64,000 nucleotides of DNA from Azoarcus sp. DD4 (lineage in GTDB: Bacteria > Pseudomonadota > Gammaproteobacteria > Burkholderiales > Rhodocyclaceae): positions 1,054,001 to 1,118,000 of the forward strand of contig NZ_CP022958.1 in the NCBI RefSeq assembly GCF_006496635.1. The letters are read 5' to 3'. Below the pieces are notes generated by a model that had not been told where the DNA came from, did no database searches, and worked only from the letters and a program-made list of their open reading frames with translations. This document shows positions 18,720 to 28,837 of this stretch, one piece after another. How positions within the stretch are numbered: the stretch's first letter is position 1; every line of letters starts with the position of its first letter. Both the position numbers and the translations under genes were made by a program.

Positions 18720-19394
18720 ATGAAACGCATCATCATTTCCCTGACCTGTTTGTCCCTTGCCACCGCCGGCCTGAGCGGCTGCGCCGGCATGAACGAAACC
18801 CAGCGCGATACCGGAACGGGCGCCGCCATCGGCGCGGTGGCCGGTGCCGTGCTCGGTGCGGCGACCTCGGGCAAGGGCAACCGCGGCGAAGCCACCGCCA
18901 TCGGCGCGGCGGCCGGTGCGGCGATCGGCGCCGGTGGCGGTTACCTGTGGTCCAAGCGCATGCAGGAACAGAAGGCCGCGATGGAGCAGGCCACCCAAGG
19001 TACCGGCGTCAGCGTGTCGCAGACCGCCGACAACCGGCTCAAGCTCGACATCCCGAGCGATATCTCCTTCGATACCGGCCGTTACGACATCAAGCCCAAC
19101 ATGCGGCCGGTGCTCGACCGCTTCGCCACCAGCCTCAACCAGCACACGGTGACTTCGGTGACCATCATCGGGCACACCGACAGTACCGGCAGCGACGCGG
19201 TGAATAACCCGCTGTCGGTCAATCGGGCATCGGCGACGCGTGACTACCTGGTTGGGCGCGGCGTGGCGTCCAGCCGGATTGCGATCGACGGTCGCGGTTC
19301 GCGCGAGCCTGTCGCCGACAATTCGACCAGCAGCGGCCGGGCGATGAACCGACGCGTGGAAATCTTCGTCGCGGAGCCTGCCGCGGCACGCTGA
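18720..19394 (+). CDS. OmpA-family glycine-zipper lipoprotein
   Basis: A 224-residue outer-membrane lipoprotein. It has a signal peptide and lipobox LSGC (Cys21), then a Gly/Ala-rich glycine-zipper region (about residues 32-80) that may insert in membrane. The C-terminal OmpA domain (about 105-220) carries the peptidoglycan-binding signature GHTDSTGSD and LSVNRA. It is a Pal/YiaD-like anchor between outer membrane and cell wall. GGAGG lies 10 bases upstream of the ATG. It is monocistronic, between crcB and a strong terminator. Confidence 0.9.
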   Translation: MKRIIISLTCLSLATAGLSGCAGMNETQRDTGTGAAIGAVAGAVLGAATSGKGNRGEATAIGAAAGAAIGAGGGYLWSKRMQEQKAAMEQATQGTGVSVSQTADNRLKLDIPSDISFDTGRYDIKPNMRPVLDRFATSLNQHTVTSVTIIGHTDSTGSDAVNNPLSVNRASATRDYLVGRGVASSRIAIDGRGSREPVADNSTSSGRAMNRRVEIFVAEPAAAR

Positions 19395-19412
19395 TCGGCT
19401 GCGCGCAGCACA

Positions 19413-19448
19413 CCCACGGCCCGGTGGAGAAATCCTCCGGGCCGTGGG
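19413..19448. terminator. Bidirectional terminator, 12-bp stem
   Basis: Perfect stem CCCACGGCCCGG / CCGGGCCGTGGG with a 12-base loop, between the convergent lipoprotein and SNF2 genes. CGTTT follows on the plus side; the minus-side flank lacks a U-tract. Confidence 0.7.
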
Positions 19449-19451
19449 CGT

Positions 19452-22400
19452 TTACGCTTCCGGCAGCGGCGCCAGCAGCGCGGCGATGTCCGATTCGCCG
19501 AATTTCGCCAGCGCGTTGGCGTCTTCCGACAGGACGCCGGCGGCGAGCGCGGCCTTTTTTTCCTGCAGGGCGAGGATGCGCTCTTCGATGCTGCCGGCGC
19601 AGATCAGCTTGAACACGAACACCGGCTTGTCCTGGCCGATGCGGTGGGCGCGGTCGGTGGCTTGGTTCTCGGCCGCCGGATTCCACCACGGGTCGTAGTG
19701 GATCACGGTGTCGGCGGTGGTGAGATTGAGGCCGACTCCGCCGGCCTTGAGGCTGATCAGGAACACCGGCGCGCGGCCCTTCTGGAAGTCCTCCACCGGG
19801 ATGCGGCGGTCGCGGGTATCGCCGGTGAGCGCCACCCAGCCGATCTTCGCCTTGTCCAGCTCGGCCGCGATCAGCGCCAGCATCTGGGTGAATTGCGAGA
19901 ACACCAGGATGCGGCGGCCTTCGTCGATCAGCTCCGGAAGCATGCCCATCAGCAGGTCGAGCTTGGCGCGTTCCTTGACCTTGGCGGCTGCCGCGGTGGT
20001 TTTCAGCAGCCGCGGGTCGCAGCACACCTGGCGCAGCTTGAGCAGGGCGTCGAGGATGACGATCTGGCTGCGCGCGTAGCCCTTGGCGGCGATCTCGTCG
20101 CGGATCTTGCCGTTCATCGCGGCCCGCACCGTCTCGTAGAGGTCGCGCTGGCCGCCTTCGAGGCCGACGCTGCGCACGATCACGGTCTTGGGCGGCAACT
20201 CCTTGGCCACGTCCTCCTTGCGTCGCCGCAGGATGAAGGGCTTGAGGCGGGCGGCGAGCAGGTCGCGGCGCACGGTGTCGCCGTGTTTCTCGATCGGTGT
20301 GCGCCAGGTCTTGACGAAGTGCTTCTGGTCACCGAGGAAGCCGGGCAGCAGGAAATCGAACTGCGCCCATAGTTCGCCGAGGTGGTTTTCCAGCGGCGTG
20401 CCGGTGAGGCCGAGGCGATGGCGCGCCTTCAGCTGACGGATTACCTGGGCGCCCTTGCTGGCGACGTTCTTCACCGTCTGCGCTTCGTCGAGGATGAGCA
20501 GGCTCCATTCACGTGCCTGCAGGGCTTCGGCGTCACGCCACAGCAGCGGATAGGTGGTGATGGCGACGTCGATGCGTGACTTGCGCTTGCCGGCATCGAG
20601 CTGCTCGAAGAGGCCGTGGCGGTCGCTGCCGTGCAGCTTGAGCACGCGCAGGTCGGGTGTGAAGCGCTCGGCTTCGGCTTGCCAGTTGAACACCAGCGAG
20701 GTCGGCAGGATCACCAGTGCCGGCCGGTCCAGCCTGCCGGCCTGCTTGAGCGCGAGCAGGTGGGCGAGCGTCTGAGCGGTCTTGCCCAAGCCCATGTCGT
20801 CGGCCAGGATGCCGGCGAGATCGTTGCGGACAAGGTGCTGCAGCCAGGCGAGGCCTTCGAGCTGGTAGGGCCGCAATTCGGCGCGAAACCCCGCCGGCTG
20901 CGCCACCGCGGCCACGCCGCTGCTGTCGCGCAGACGGGCGGCGTAGGCGGCGAGCGTGGCGGCGCCGCGACCGGGCAGCGCGAGTTCGGCCAGCCGCACC
21001 GAGTCGAGCCGCGACAGCCGCAGACTGGGGCCGGCAGCGTGGTCGAAGAGATCCACCAGCGCGCGCACCAGCGGCTTGAGGCGTCCGGCCGGCAGGCGCA
21101 GGCGGCCGAGGATGTCGTGGTGCAGGATGACCGGTTCGGTATCGGCGATGCGCTCCAGACCGCCGGACAGCCAGCGCGGGTCCTGGGCGAAAAGCTCGGC
21201 GAGCAGCGGTGCCAGCGCCAACCGGCGGCCTTCGACCTCGATGCCGGGCGAGATGTCGAGCCAGCCGCCTTCGCCCTCGTCGACGTCGAGCAGCAGTTCG
21301 TCGATGTCGATCGCGTGGTGGCGGAAATCCTCCGGCATCTCCACCGCCCAGCCCTCGGCGCGCAGCGCCGGCACGTCCTCGGCGGTGAAGCGCGCCCAGT
21401 CGGACTCGCACGCCAGCCCGAGCATGTGGGGCGGGGCGCCGGCATAGCCGGCATGCACCTTGGCAGGCGCGACCTTGGCGAAGCCGGCGTGGGTCAGCCG
21501 CCGGGCAGCGGCCGCTTCGGCCGGGTGGTCGCGCGTCAGGCGCGCGCTGCGGCCGTCGTCGAGTACGTGGAAGAGCGCGGTGTCGGCCGCCTCGACGGTG
21601 AGCGGGCCATAGCGGAAGGCCAGCGTGGCGTAATCGAAGCGGGTGACGCCGTAGGCCGGGTAGTCGCGGAAATTGACACTGTAGACCGGTACGGTGCCGA
21701 TCCGCAGCACCGGCACCGGCTTGCCGTCGAGCTTGAGCGGCGGTTCGCCGGTGGCGAGCGGGGCCGGCAGCTGGGGGGCAAGATCGTGCAGGGCGTCGGC
21801 GACGAGTTCGGCCTCGGTCGGCGTCAGCGGCGGCAGGCGCAGCAGGCGCACGATCTGTTCGACGGGGGCCTCCAGCGTCACAGGGCCGGCAAGGCCGGTG
21901 GCGCGGTCGACATACCAGGGCGGTTGCAGCGGTAGCACGCAGTCGGCCGGCGGCGTCAGCTTGAGGCTGGCGGCGCGCAGGCCTTCGCGGGTGGTGTGCC
22001 ACTCCGGTATGCCGGGGCGGGATCCGCCCGCGTGGAGCGCGGGCTTGTCGAGCGCATCGAGGTGGGCGCGGCCGCTGGCGACGAGCTTGTCGAGCAGGGT
22101 GGCAGCGTGGCGGCCGTCTAGTGGCAGGGCATGCGGCAGATGGCGGCCACGTGGCCGCTGCGCCCATAGCAGACCAAGGATGTCGAGGTCGACATCGTCG
22201 ATGAAGGAGGGCGGCGCCTCGAAGGCGCGTTCGAAGTTGGTCCAGCTCTCGGCGCCGCGGATCTGGCCGTGCTTGTCGAGGCGCACCTTGTGGCAGCTCA
22301 CCAGGTATTCGCCGCTGCCGGCGTGCTGGATCAGATAGCGCAGGGCGTGGACGGCACTGGCCGCCTTGCGCGCGCGCGCTTCTTTTTCAGCGGGCGGGGC

Positions 22401-22748
22401 AGCGGCTTCGCGAAAGGCGTCTATCCAGGCCAGCACCTGCTCGCGCGGCCGCTCCGGGCCCTCGCGGCGGGCCAGCCAGGCGAGCAGGGTGGCGGCGACG
22501 TGCTTGCAGCTGTCGCCCACCGGGCAGGTGCAGTGCGACAGCAGGAAGGGCCCGCGCCACGGGTCCGAGCGCACTTGTGCGGTCACGGCATAGGGCGTGG
22601 CGCGCGTGCCGCGCACGCGGGCATGCAGGATGTCGCCGCTGCATTCGAGCTGCGAGACGGCGGGCAGGTAGGCGCGGCCCTTGTCGACTTCGTGCTGGCC
22701 TAGCCAGCCGATGATGTCGGCTTCGGTGTAGCTGTCGGGTGAGGTCAT
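19452..22748 (-). CDS. SWIM-domain SNF2/DEAD-like helicase-family ATPase
   Basis: A 1098-residue Swi2/Snf2 ATPase, expected to translocate on or remodel DNA-protein complexes. Near the N-terminus is a SWIM zinc finger (C73-x-C75-x5-C81-x-H83). A bacterial SNF2-associated region follows (about 150-620). The C-terminal half is the motor: Walker A DDMGLGKTAQTLAH, DExx box LLILDEAQTVKN, motif III TGTPLENHLGELW, and the helicase C lobe with VFSQFTQML, AGGVGLNLT and DPWWNPAAENQATDRAHRIGQ. All motor motifs look intact. The start at 22748 is preferred; an in-frame ATG at 22787 lies inside a 28-bp palindrome. The biological role of this family in bacteria is poorly defined. Confidence 0.93.
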   Translation of the reverse strand: MTSPDSYTEADIIGWLGQHEVDKGRAYLPAVSQLECSGDILHARVRGTRATPYAVTAQVRSDPWRGPFLLSHCTCPVGDSCKHVAATLLAWLARREGPERPREQVLAWIDAFREAAAPPAEKEARARKAASAVHALRYLIQHAGSGEYLVSCHKVRLDKHGQIRGAESWTNFERAFEAPPSFIDDVDLDILGLLWAQRPRGRHLPHALPLDGRHAATLLDKLVASGRAHLDALDKPALHAGGSRPGIPEWHTTREGLRAASLKLTPPADCVLPLQPPWYVDRATGLAGPVTLEAPVEQIVRLLRLPPLTPTEAELVADALHDLAPQLPAPLATGEPPLKLDGKPVPVLRIGTVPVYSVNFRDYPAYGVTRFDYATLAFRYGPLTVEAADTALFHVLDDGRSARLTRDHPAEAAAARRLTHAGFAKVAPAKVHAGYAGAPPHMLGLACESDWARFTAEDVPALRAEGWAVEMPEDFRHHAIDIDELLLDVDEGEGGWLDISPGIEVEGRRLALAPLLAELFAQDPRWLSGGLERIADTEPVILHHDILGRLRLPAGRLKPLVRALVDLFDHAAGPSLRLSRLDSVRLAELALPGRGAATLAAYAARLRDSSGVAAVAQPAGFRAELRPYQLEGLAWLQHLVRNDLAGILADDMGLGKTAQTLAHLLALKQAGRLDRPALVILPTSLVFNWQAEAERFTPDLRVLKLHGSDRHGLFEQLDAGKRKSRIDVAITTYPLLWRDAEALQAREWSLLILDEAQTVKNVASKGAQVIRQLKARHRLGLTGTPLENHLGELWAQFDFLLPGFLGDQKHFVKTWRTPIEKHGDTVRRDLLAARLKPFILRRRKEDVAKELPPKTVIVRSVGLEGGQRDLYETVRAAMNGKIRDEIAAKGYARSQIVILDALLKLRQVCCDPRLLKTTAAAAKVKERAKLDLLMGMLPELIDEGRRILVFSQFTQMLALIAAELDKAKIGWVALTGDTRDRRIPVEDFQKGRAPVFLISLKAGGVGLNLTTADTVIHYDPWWNPAAENQATDRAHRIGQDKPVFVFKLICAGSIEERILALQEKKAALAAGVLSEDANALAKFGESDIAALLAPLPEA

Positions 22749-22770
22749 TCGGCGGAAAGCGGATTTCGAT

Positions 22771-22798
22771 GATCCCGCCGCTTGCAAGCGGCGGGATC
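22771..22798. repeat. Perfect 28-bp palindrome before SNF2 gene
   Basis: Fourteen bases (GATCCCGCCGCTTG) followed directly by their exact reverse complement, with no spacer. It lies 22 bases upstream of the SNF2 start codon on the minus strand, so in RNA it could form a hairpin near the ribosome-binding region. In DNA it could be an operator. Confidence 0.8.
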
Positions 22799-22929
22799 GA
22801 TACGTCAGCCCGCCAGTTTAGCCGCATTGGGGGGCTGACGTCCGCGCTGCGCGCGGGAATGCGCGCTTGCCTGTCTTGCTTCGTACCCCCGGGGTGGGGC
22901 GGCTGGCTTGACAAGCCTTGCCGCTGAAG

Positions 22930-22973
22930 TATACATCGTGTGTATATAAACGTTTATATACATGAGGTGTATA
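22930..22973. promoter_or_regulatory. AT-rich 44-bp palindrome with four TATACA/TGTATA half-sites
   Basis: Centre at 22951/22952. The inner 22 bases (22941-22962) are a perfect palindrome, and 18 of 22 positions match over each full 22-base arm. Half-sites are TATACA 22930-22935, TGTATA 22941-22946, TATACA 22957-22962 and TGTATA 22968-22973, arranged symmetrically. The element ends three bases before the ATPase start codon and includes its Shine-Dalgarno sequence, so a bound protein would block expression. It probably also contains the -10 region. Confidence 0.75.
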
Positions 22974-22976
22974 AGA

Positions 22977-24077
22977 ATGCAGCCGATCGACTGGCACTTT
23001 CCGCGCACCGGGCTCGCTTCCGATTATCTCGAGAAGCTCTTCGATCAGGGCATTGCGCGGCTGGCCTTCTTCGGGCGGCGGCGCATCGGCAAGACCGAGT
23101 TCCTGCAACGCGACCTGCTGCCCGCGGCCGAGGCCAAGGGCGTAGTGCCGCTTTACTGCTCGTTCTGGGAGAACAAGGATCAGCCGCATCTGGCCTTTGC
23201 CCGTGCCTTGCAGGCGGCCATGCCGGAAAGCCGCTGGAAGCCGAAGCTGCGCCTGGGTTTCTCAGCCGGACTCGATCTCAGCGCCGAGGTGGAACGCGCC
23301 GATCGGCCTCAGGCGGCGCCGCCCGACCAGCTCACGGCCGTCGCCGGGTTGTTCGACGCCTGGGTGCGCCACCTCGGTGGCCGCGGCGCGCTGATCGTGC
23401 TCGATGAAATCCAGCATCTCGCCACGTCGGCCCAGTTCGCCACCTTCGCCGCCTCGCTACGCACCTTGCTCGATACGGCGCCGTCGACCATGCGGGTGGT
23501 GTTCACCGGCTCGTCGCTGGCCGATCTGCAGCGCCTGTTCGAAGACCAGCGCGCCCCCTTCTTCAATTTCGCCACGGTGCTCGACTTCCCGCCGCTGGAG
23601 CGGCCCTTCGTCGAGCATCTGGTCGCGATCCACCGCCACATCACCGGTCTCGCCTGCGACGGCGACGCCTTGTGGGCCTTGTTCGAGCGCGTCGGCCGCA
23701 ACGCCCAGCTGGTCACCGGCCTGGTCGAGCGCATGGTGCTGCTGGCCACCGACGACTGGCGCCTGGTGTGGGCGCAGATCGAGGAAAGCCTGGTGGGCCA
23801 GGACGGCTGGTGCGAGCGCCTGTGGGCCGGACTCGCGCTGTCGGACAAGGCGGTGTACCTGCGCCTGCTGGAAGGCAGGGATCTGTTTTCCGAAGAGTCG
23901 CTGGCGATCTACTCGCGGCTGGGTTTTTCCCGCGGCGTCGCCCAGCAGGCGCTGCGGCGGCTGGTCAATCGCAGCCTGCTGTACCGGCAGGGGCATGGCG
24001 AGTACCTGCGGGTGATGCCGCTGCTGGACGAATGGCTGAAGGGCCGCGGGCTGAATTCGGAAAGCTTGCCGGCGTAG
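22977..24077 (+). CDS. AAA-type ATPase of the archaeal-ATPase-like group
   Basis: A 366-residue P-loop ATPase with Walker A FFGRRRIGKT (residues 31-40), Walker B ALIVLDEIQ (138-146, D143/E144) and a sensor-like VVFTGSS (174-180). The C-terminal 90 residues look like a winged-helix domain (RLGFSRGVAQQALRRLVNRSLL). The layout resembles Archaea_ATPase/DUF234-type proteins, whose function is largely unknown. I choose the ATG at 22977, with GAGG nine bases upstream. An ATG at 22962 would add five residues but starts inside the palindrome. It is monocistronic and divergent from the SNF2 gene. A role with nucleic acid or as a regulator is possible but unproven. Confidence 0.82.
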   Translation: MQPIDWHFPRTGLASDYLEKLFDQGIARLAFFGRRRIGKTEFLQRDLLPAAEAKGVVPLYCSFWENKDQPHLAFARALQAAMPESRWKPKLRLGFSAGLDLSAEVERADRPQAAPPDQLTAVAGLFDAWVRHLGGRGALIVLDEIQHLATSAQFATFAASLRTLLDTAPSTMRVVFTGSSLADLQRLFEDQRAPFFNFATVLDFPPLERPFVEHLVAIHRHITGLACDGDALWALFERVGRNAQLVTGLVERMVLLATDDWRLVWAQIEESLVGQDGWCERLWAGLALSDKAVYLRLLEGRDLFSEESLAIYSRLGFSRGVAQQALRRLVNRSLLYRQGHGEYLRVMPLLDEWLKGRGLNSESLPA

Positions 24078-24113
24078 GTTTGGTGCGCGGACGGGGCGGT
24101 GGCGCGGTGGACG

Positions 24114-24141
24114 AAAAAAGGGCCGCGCTTGCGGGCGGCCC
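24114..24141 (-). terminator. Intrinsic terminator of the thiD-thiC operon
   Basis: On the minus strand, GGGCCGC / GCGGCCC with an 8-base loop is followed by six T residues, 24 bases after the thiC stop codon. A canonical rho-independent terminator. Confidence 0.88.
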
Positions 24142-24165
24142 CTGCTTCACTGAACGGCGGGCGTT

Positions 24166-26082
<1,917 letters not shown>

Positions 26083-26161
26083 ACGGGTCTCCTGGGGAAT
26101 TCGGGGCTGGGGGTGTCGAGGCAGGTTCGCGGCTGCTTCTTGTCGGTGTGGATGGTGGGCG

Positions 26162-27028
26162 TCAGCGCCGCCACAGCGCGTGGAAGTGATGCACCGGGCC
26201 GTGGCCGCTGCCGACGGCGAGTTCGCCGCTGTGGGCGATGGCGCCGAGCAGCCATTGGCGAGCCTGGCGTACCGCCGCCTCGACCGGGCGGAGGGCACCC
26301 CACTGCGCGCCGGCGGCCTGCGGCAGCAGCGCAGCGATCGCGGACGACAGCGTGCAGCCGGTGCCGTGAGTGTTCTTTGTGTCGATGCGCGGCGCCGGCA
26401 GTTCGATCATGCGGTCGCCGTCGAACAGCAGGTCGACCACCTCGCTGCTGGGCAGGTGGCCGCCCTTCAGCATTACCCAGCGTTCGCTCGACAGTGGCAG
26501 CAACTCGCGCAGGCGCTCGGCGGCGCGGTACATCTCCTTGACCGATTCCGGCGCGCGCTGCTCCAGCAGCACTCCGGCTTCGGGCAGGTTGGGTGTGATC
26601 ATGAAGGACTGCGGGAACAGCGCCTCGCGCATCATCGCGATCGCGTTCTTCGCCAGCAGGGTGTCGCCGCTCTTGGCCACCATCACCGGATCGAGCACCA
26701 CGTTCTTCGCCTGCCAGTGGGCCAGGCGGTCGGCCACGGTGGCGGTGACTTCGGCGCTGCCGAGCATGCCGATCTTGGTGGCATGCACCGCGACGTCGGC
26801 GAACAGGGTGTCGAGCTGCAGGCGCAGGAAGTCGGTCGGCGGCACATGCACGCCGGTGACCGCCTGGGTGTTCTGCGCGGTGAGCGCGGCGATCACGCCG
26901 CAGCCGTAGGCGCCGAGCGCGGAAAAGGTCTTGATGTCGGCGAAGATGCCGGCGCCACCGCTCGGATCGACACCGGCGATGGACAGGACATTCGGAATGG
27001 AACGGGGACTGGTGCTGGATGAACTCAT
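26162..27028 (-). CDS. thiD: Hydroxymethylpyrimidine/phosphomethylpyrimidine kinase ThiD
   Basis: A 288-residue ribokinase-fold kinase that phosphorylates HMP and HMP-P to HMP-PP for thiamine assembly. It has the N-terminal GVDPSGGAGIFADIKTFSAL signature, the central LDPVMVAKSGDTLL and the anion-hole/catalytic segment NTHGTGCTLSSAIAALL. It is the first gene of a thiD-thiC operon and begins five bases after a TPP riboswitch. The AGGGA ribosome-binding sequence lies inside the riboswitch, so thiamine pyrophosphate probably represses translation directly. Confidence 0.95.
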   Translation of the reverse strand: MSSSSTSPRSIPNVLSIAGVDPSGGAGIFADIKTFSALGAYGCGVIAALTAQNTQAVTGVHVPPTDFLRLQLDTLFADVAVHATKIGMLGSAEVTATVADRLAHWQAKNVVLDPVMVAKSGDTLLAKNAIAMMREALFPQSFMITPNLPEAGVLLEQRAPESVKEMYRAAERLRELLPLSSERWVMLKGGHLPSSEVVDLLFDGDRMIELPAPRIDTKNTHGTGCTLSSAIAALLPQAAGAQWGALRPVEAAVRQARQWLLGAIAHSGELAVGSGHGPVHHFHALWRR

Positions 27029-27033
27029 GAACG

Positions 27034-27118
27034 CGTTTCCCTACGCCGGCACGATCCGGATCAGGTGTTGAGGGACTCTCTCAGCCCGTGGCCGACCTCG
27101 GCTCGGGCACCCCTAACG
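27034..27118 (-). promoter_or_regulatory. TPP riboswitch (THI element)
   Basis: On the minus strand the conserved TPP aptamer blocks appear in order: AGGGGTGCCC, GGGCTGAGAGAG, ACACCTGATCCGGATCGTGC and CCGGCGTAGGGAA. Pairing of CGTT at the 5' end with AACG at the 3' end closes P1. The conserved AGGGA near the 3' end sits nine bases from the thiD start codon and would serve as the Shine-Dalgarno sequence, pointing to translational control. No terminator is evident between aptamer and gene. Confidence 0.95.
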
Positions 27119-27250
27119 GCAAGGGGCCGAAGATACTGGATGGTGCGGCGACTGACAAGCGGTGCGGCGATCCCGTTGCGGGGAGGACGACGGGCTCAAG
27201 ATATCGCGCGCCGTGCCGAAACAAGGCATGTAAGCCTCCCGGATAGCGCC

Positions 27251-28810
27251 ATGAAGCTCCGCCTGATCGTCGCCGCCTTGAGTGTGCCCTTGAGCCTGGG
27301 CCTTGTTCCGTCCGCGGTCGCGGACGAATGGCAGCTCGTTCTCAGCGATCGCGACCGCAGGGTCGAGATCGACCGCGCCAGCATCTTCGATTCGGATCGC
27401 GGCACCAAGGTGTCGTGGGGCCGTGTCGTGCTGTCGCCGGACGAGGCGCGCAAGTCGGGTTACGCGACGATACGCGCGCTCAATCGATACGACTGCGCCA
27501 ACCGCAGTTTCTTCACCATCAAGCGGGTGTATCTCGACGGTGCCGGACGGGTGATACGCGAGGAGGCGGTGACCGATGCCAGTCCGGTGCTGGTGGCGCG
27601 CAATTCGGTGGACGAACGGATGTGGCGCGAGGTCTGCCGGCCGCCGACGGTGAGCGACCTGGAAAAGCTTGCTGTAGCTGCGGAGGCGAAGGCCAAGGCA
27701 GCGCCTGCGGTCAAGCCGCAGGCGTCGGCCGGGATCAAGCCGGACGGGCCTGTCAGGGCAGCGCCGGGCGTCGCCGCTGCGACACCGGCTGCGGCGCCCG
27801 CCAAACCTGCGCCGACTCCCCAGCCGGCGGTGCGTGCGGCCGACTACAAGCCGGCGGATGCCGGGTCTGTGCCGTCGCGCGACAAGGTGGCCGAGGCCGT
27901 TGCGGTGCCGGCGGGCGGCGGCACACCGGCCGCTGCGCCCATGCCAGTCCAGCGTCCGGCGCCTGCGACGCAGTCGGCGTCTGTGGCCGACGCTGCGCCC
28001 CGGCCGCTCAGTCCGGCGGTCAGCGCGTCATCGAGCCCGCCGGCGAGTGTGCCGGCGACGAGTCCGGCGCGTGCCGAAAGCTCGCGGCCGACGCCGGCGG
28101 CGCAGGCCGCGCGTGCCGCTGCGGCGCTGACCGATTCGCGCTGGAGCTACGAAGGCGACACAGGCCCGGAGCATTGGGCGAAGTTGCGGCCCGACTGGAA
28201 ACTCTGCAGCGAGGGCAGCCGGCAGTCGCCGGTCGATCTGCGCGAAGGCGTGGCCGTGGACCTGGAGCCGGTCAGGTTCGATTACCGCACGACGCGCTTC
28301 CGCATCACCGATACCGGCAATACGCTGCAGGTCAATGTCGGCGAAGGTATGGGCATCGAGGTGCGCGGGCGGCGCTACGAGCTGACCCACCTCACCTTGC
28401 ACCGGCCGTCGGAAGAACGCGTCGGCGGACGTGCAGCCGACATGTCCGCGCATTTCCACCACCGCGACCTCGACGGCCGGCTGGCGACGGTGGCGGTGAT
28501 GCTGGAGCGCGGCGCCGAGGCCAATCCGCTGTTGCAGGCCCTGTGGAACAACCTGCCGCTGGAGAAGGGCAGCGGCTACATGCCGGCGACGACGATAGAT
28601 CTCGGCGCCTTTCTGCCGGCCAGTCCGGCGCATTTCCTCTACATGGGCTCGCAGACGACGCCGCCGTGCACCGAAGGGGTGCTGTGGGTGGTGATGAAGA
28701 CGCCGGTACCGGTATCGGACGAGCAGCTCGGCATCTTCGCGCGGCTCTACCCTCGCAATTCCCGCCCCATCCAGCCGGCAAACGGCCGTCTCATCCTCGA
28801 ATCGCGTTGA
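27251..28810 (+). CDS. Carbonic-anhydrase-like exported fusion protein with altered zinc site
   Basis: A 519-residue exported protein. It has a signal peptide (about 1-24), an N-terminal domain resembling surface-adhesin E-type domains (about 25-140), a Pro/Ala-rich linker (about 145-300) and an alpha-carbonic-anhydrase-like domain (about 302-519; SRQSPVDL, GSQTTPPCTEGV). By alignment in my head to human CA II and Neisseria CA, zinc ligand His94 is replaced by T382. H384 and H401 match His96 and His119, Glu117 is S399, the His64 shuttle position is Asn, and Thr199 is kept (T469). Catalysis is therefore doubtful; a binding role or a shifted ligand (H380) is possible. It is divergent from the thiD riboswitch region. 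Confidence 0.85.
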   Translation: MKLRLIVAALSVPLSLGLVPSAVADEWQLVLSDRDRRVEIDRASIFDSDRGTKVSWGRVVLSPDEARKSGYATIRALNRYDCANRSFFTIKRVYLDGAGRVIREEAVTDASPVLVARNSVDERMWREVCRPPTVSDLEKLAVAAEAKAKAAPAVKPQASAGIKPDGPVRAAPGVAAATPAAAPAKPAPTPQPAVRAADYKPADAGSVPSRDKVAEAVAVPAGGGTPAAAPMPVQRPAPATQSASVADAAPRPLSPAVSASSSPPASVPATSPARAESSRPTPAAQAARAAAALTDSRWSYEGDTGPEHWAKLRPDWKLCSEGSRQSPVDLREGVAVDLEPVRFDYRTTRFRITDTGNTLQVNVGEGMGIEVRGRRYELTHLTLHRPSEERVGGRAADMSAHFHHRDLDGRLATVAVMLERGAEANPLLQALWNNLPLEKGSGYMPATTIDLGAFLPASPAHFLYMGSQTTPPCTEGVLWVVMKTPVPVSDEQLGIFARLYPRNSRPIQPANGRLILESR

Positions 28811-28837
28811 GGCGGCGGGGTCCGGGCTGGCGCGGTT

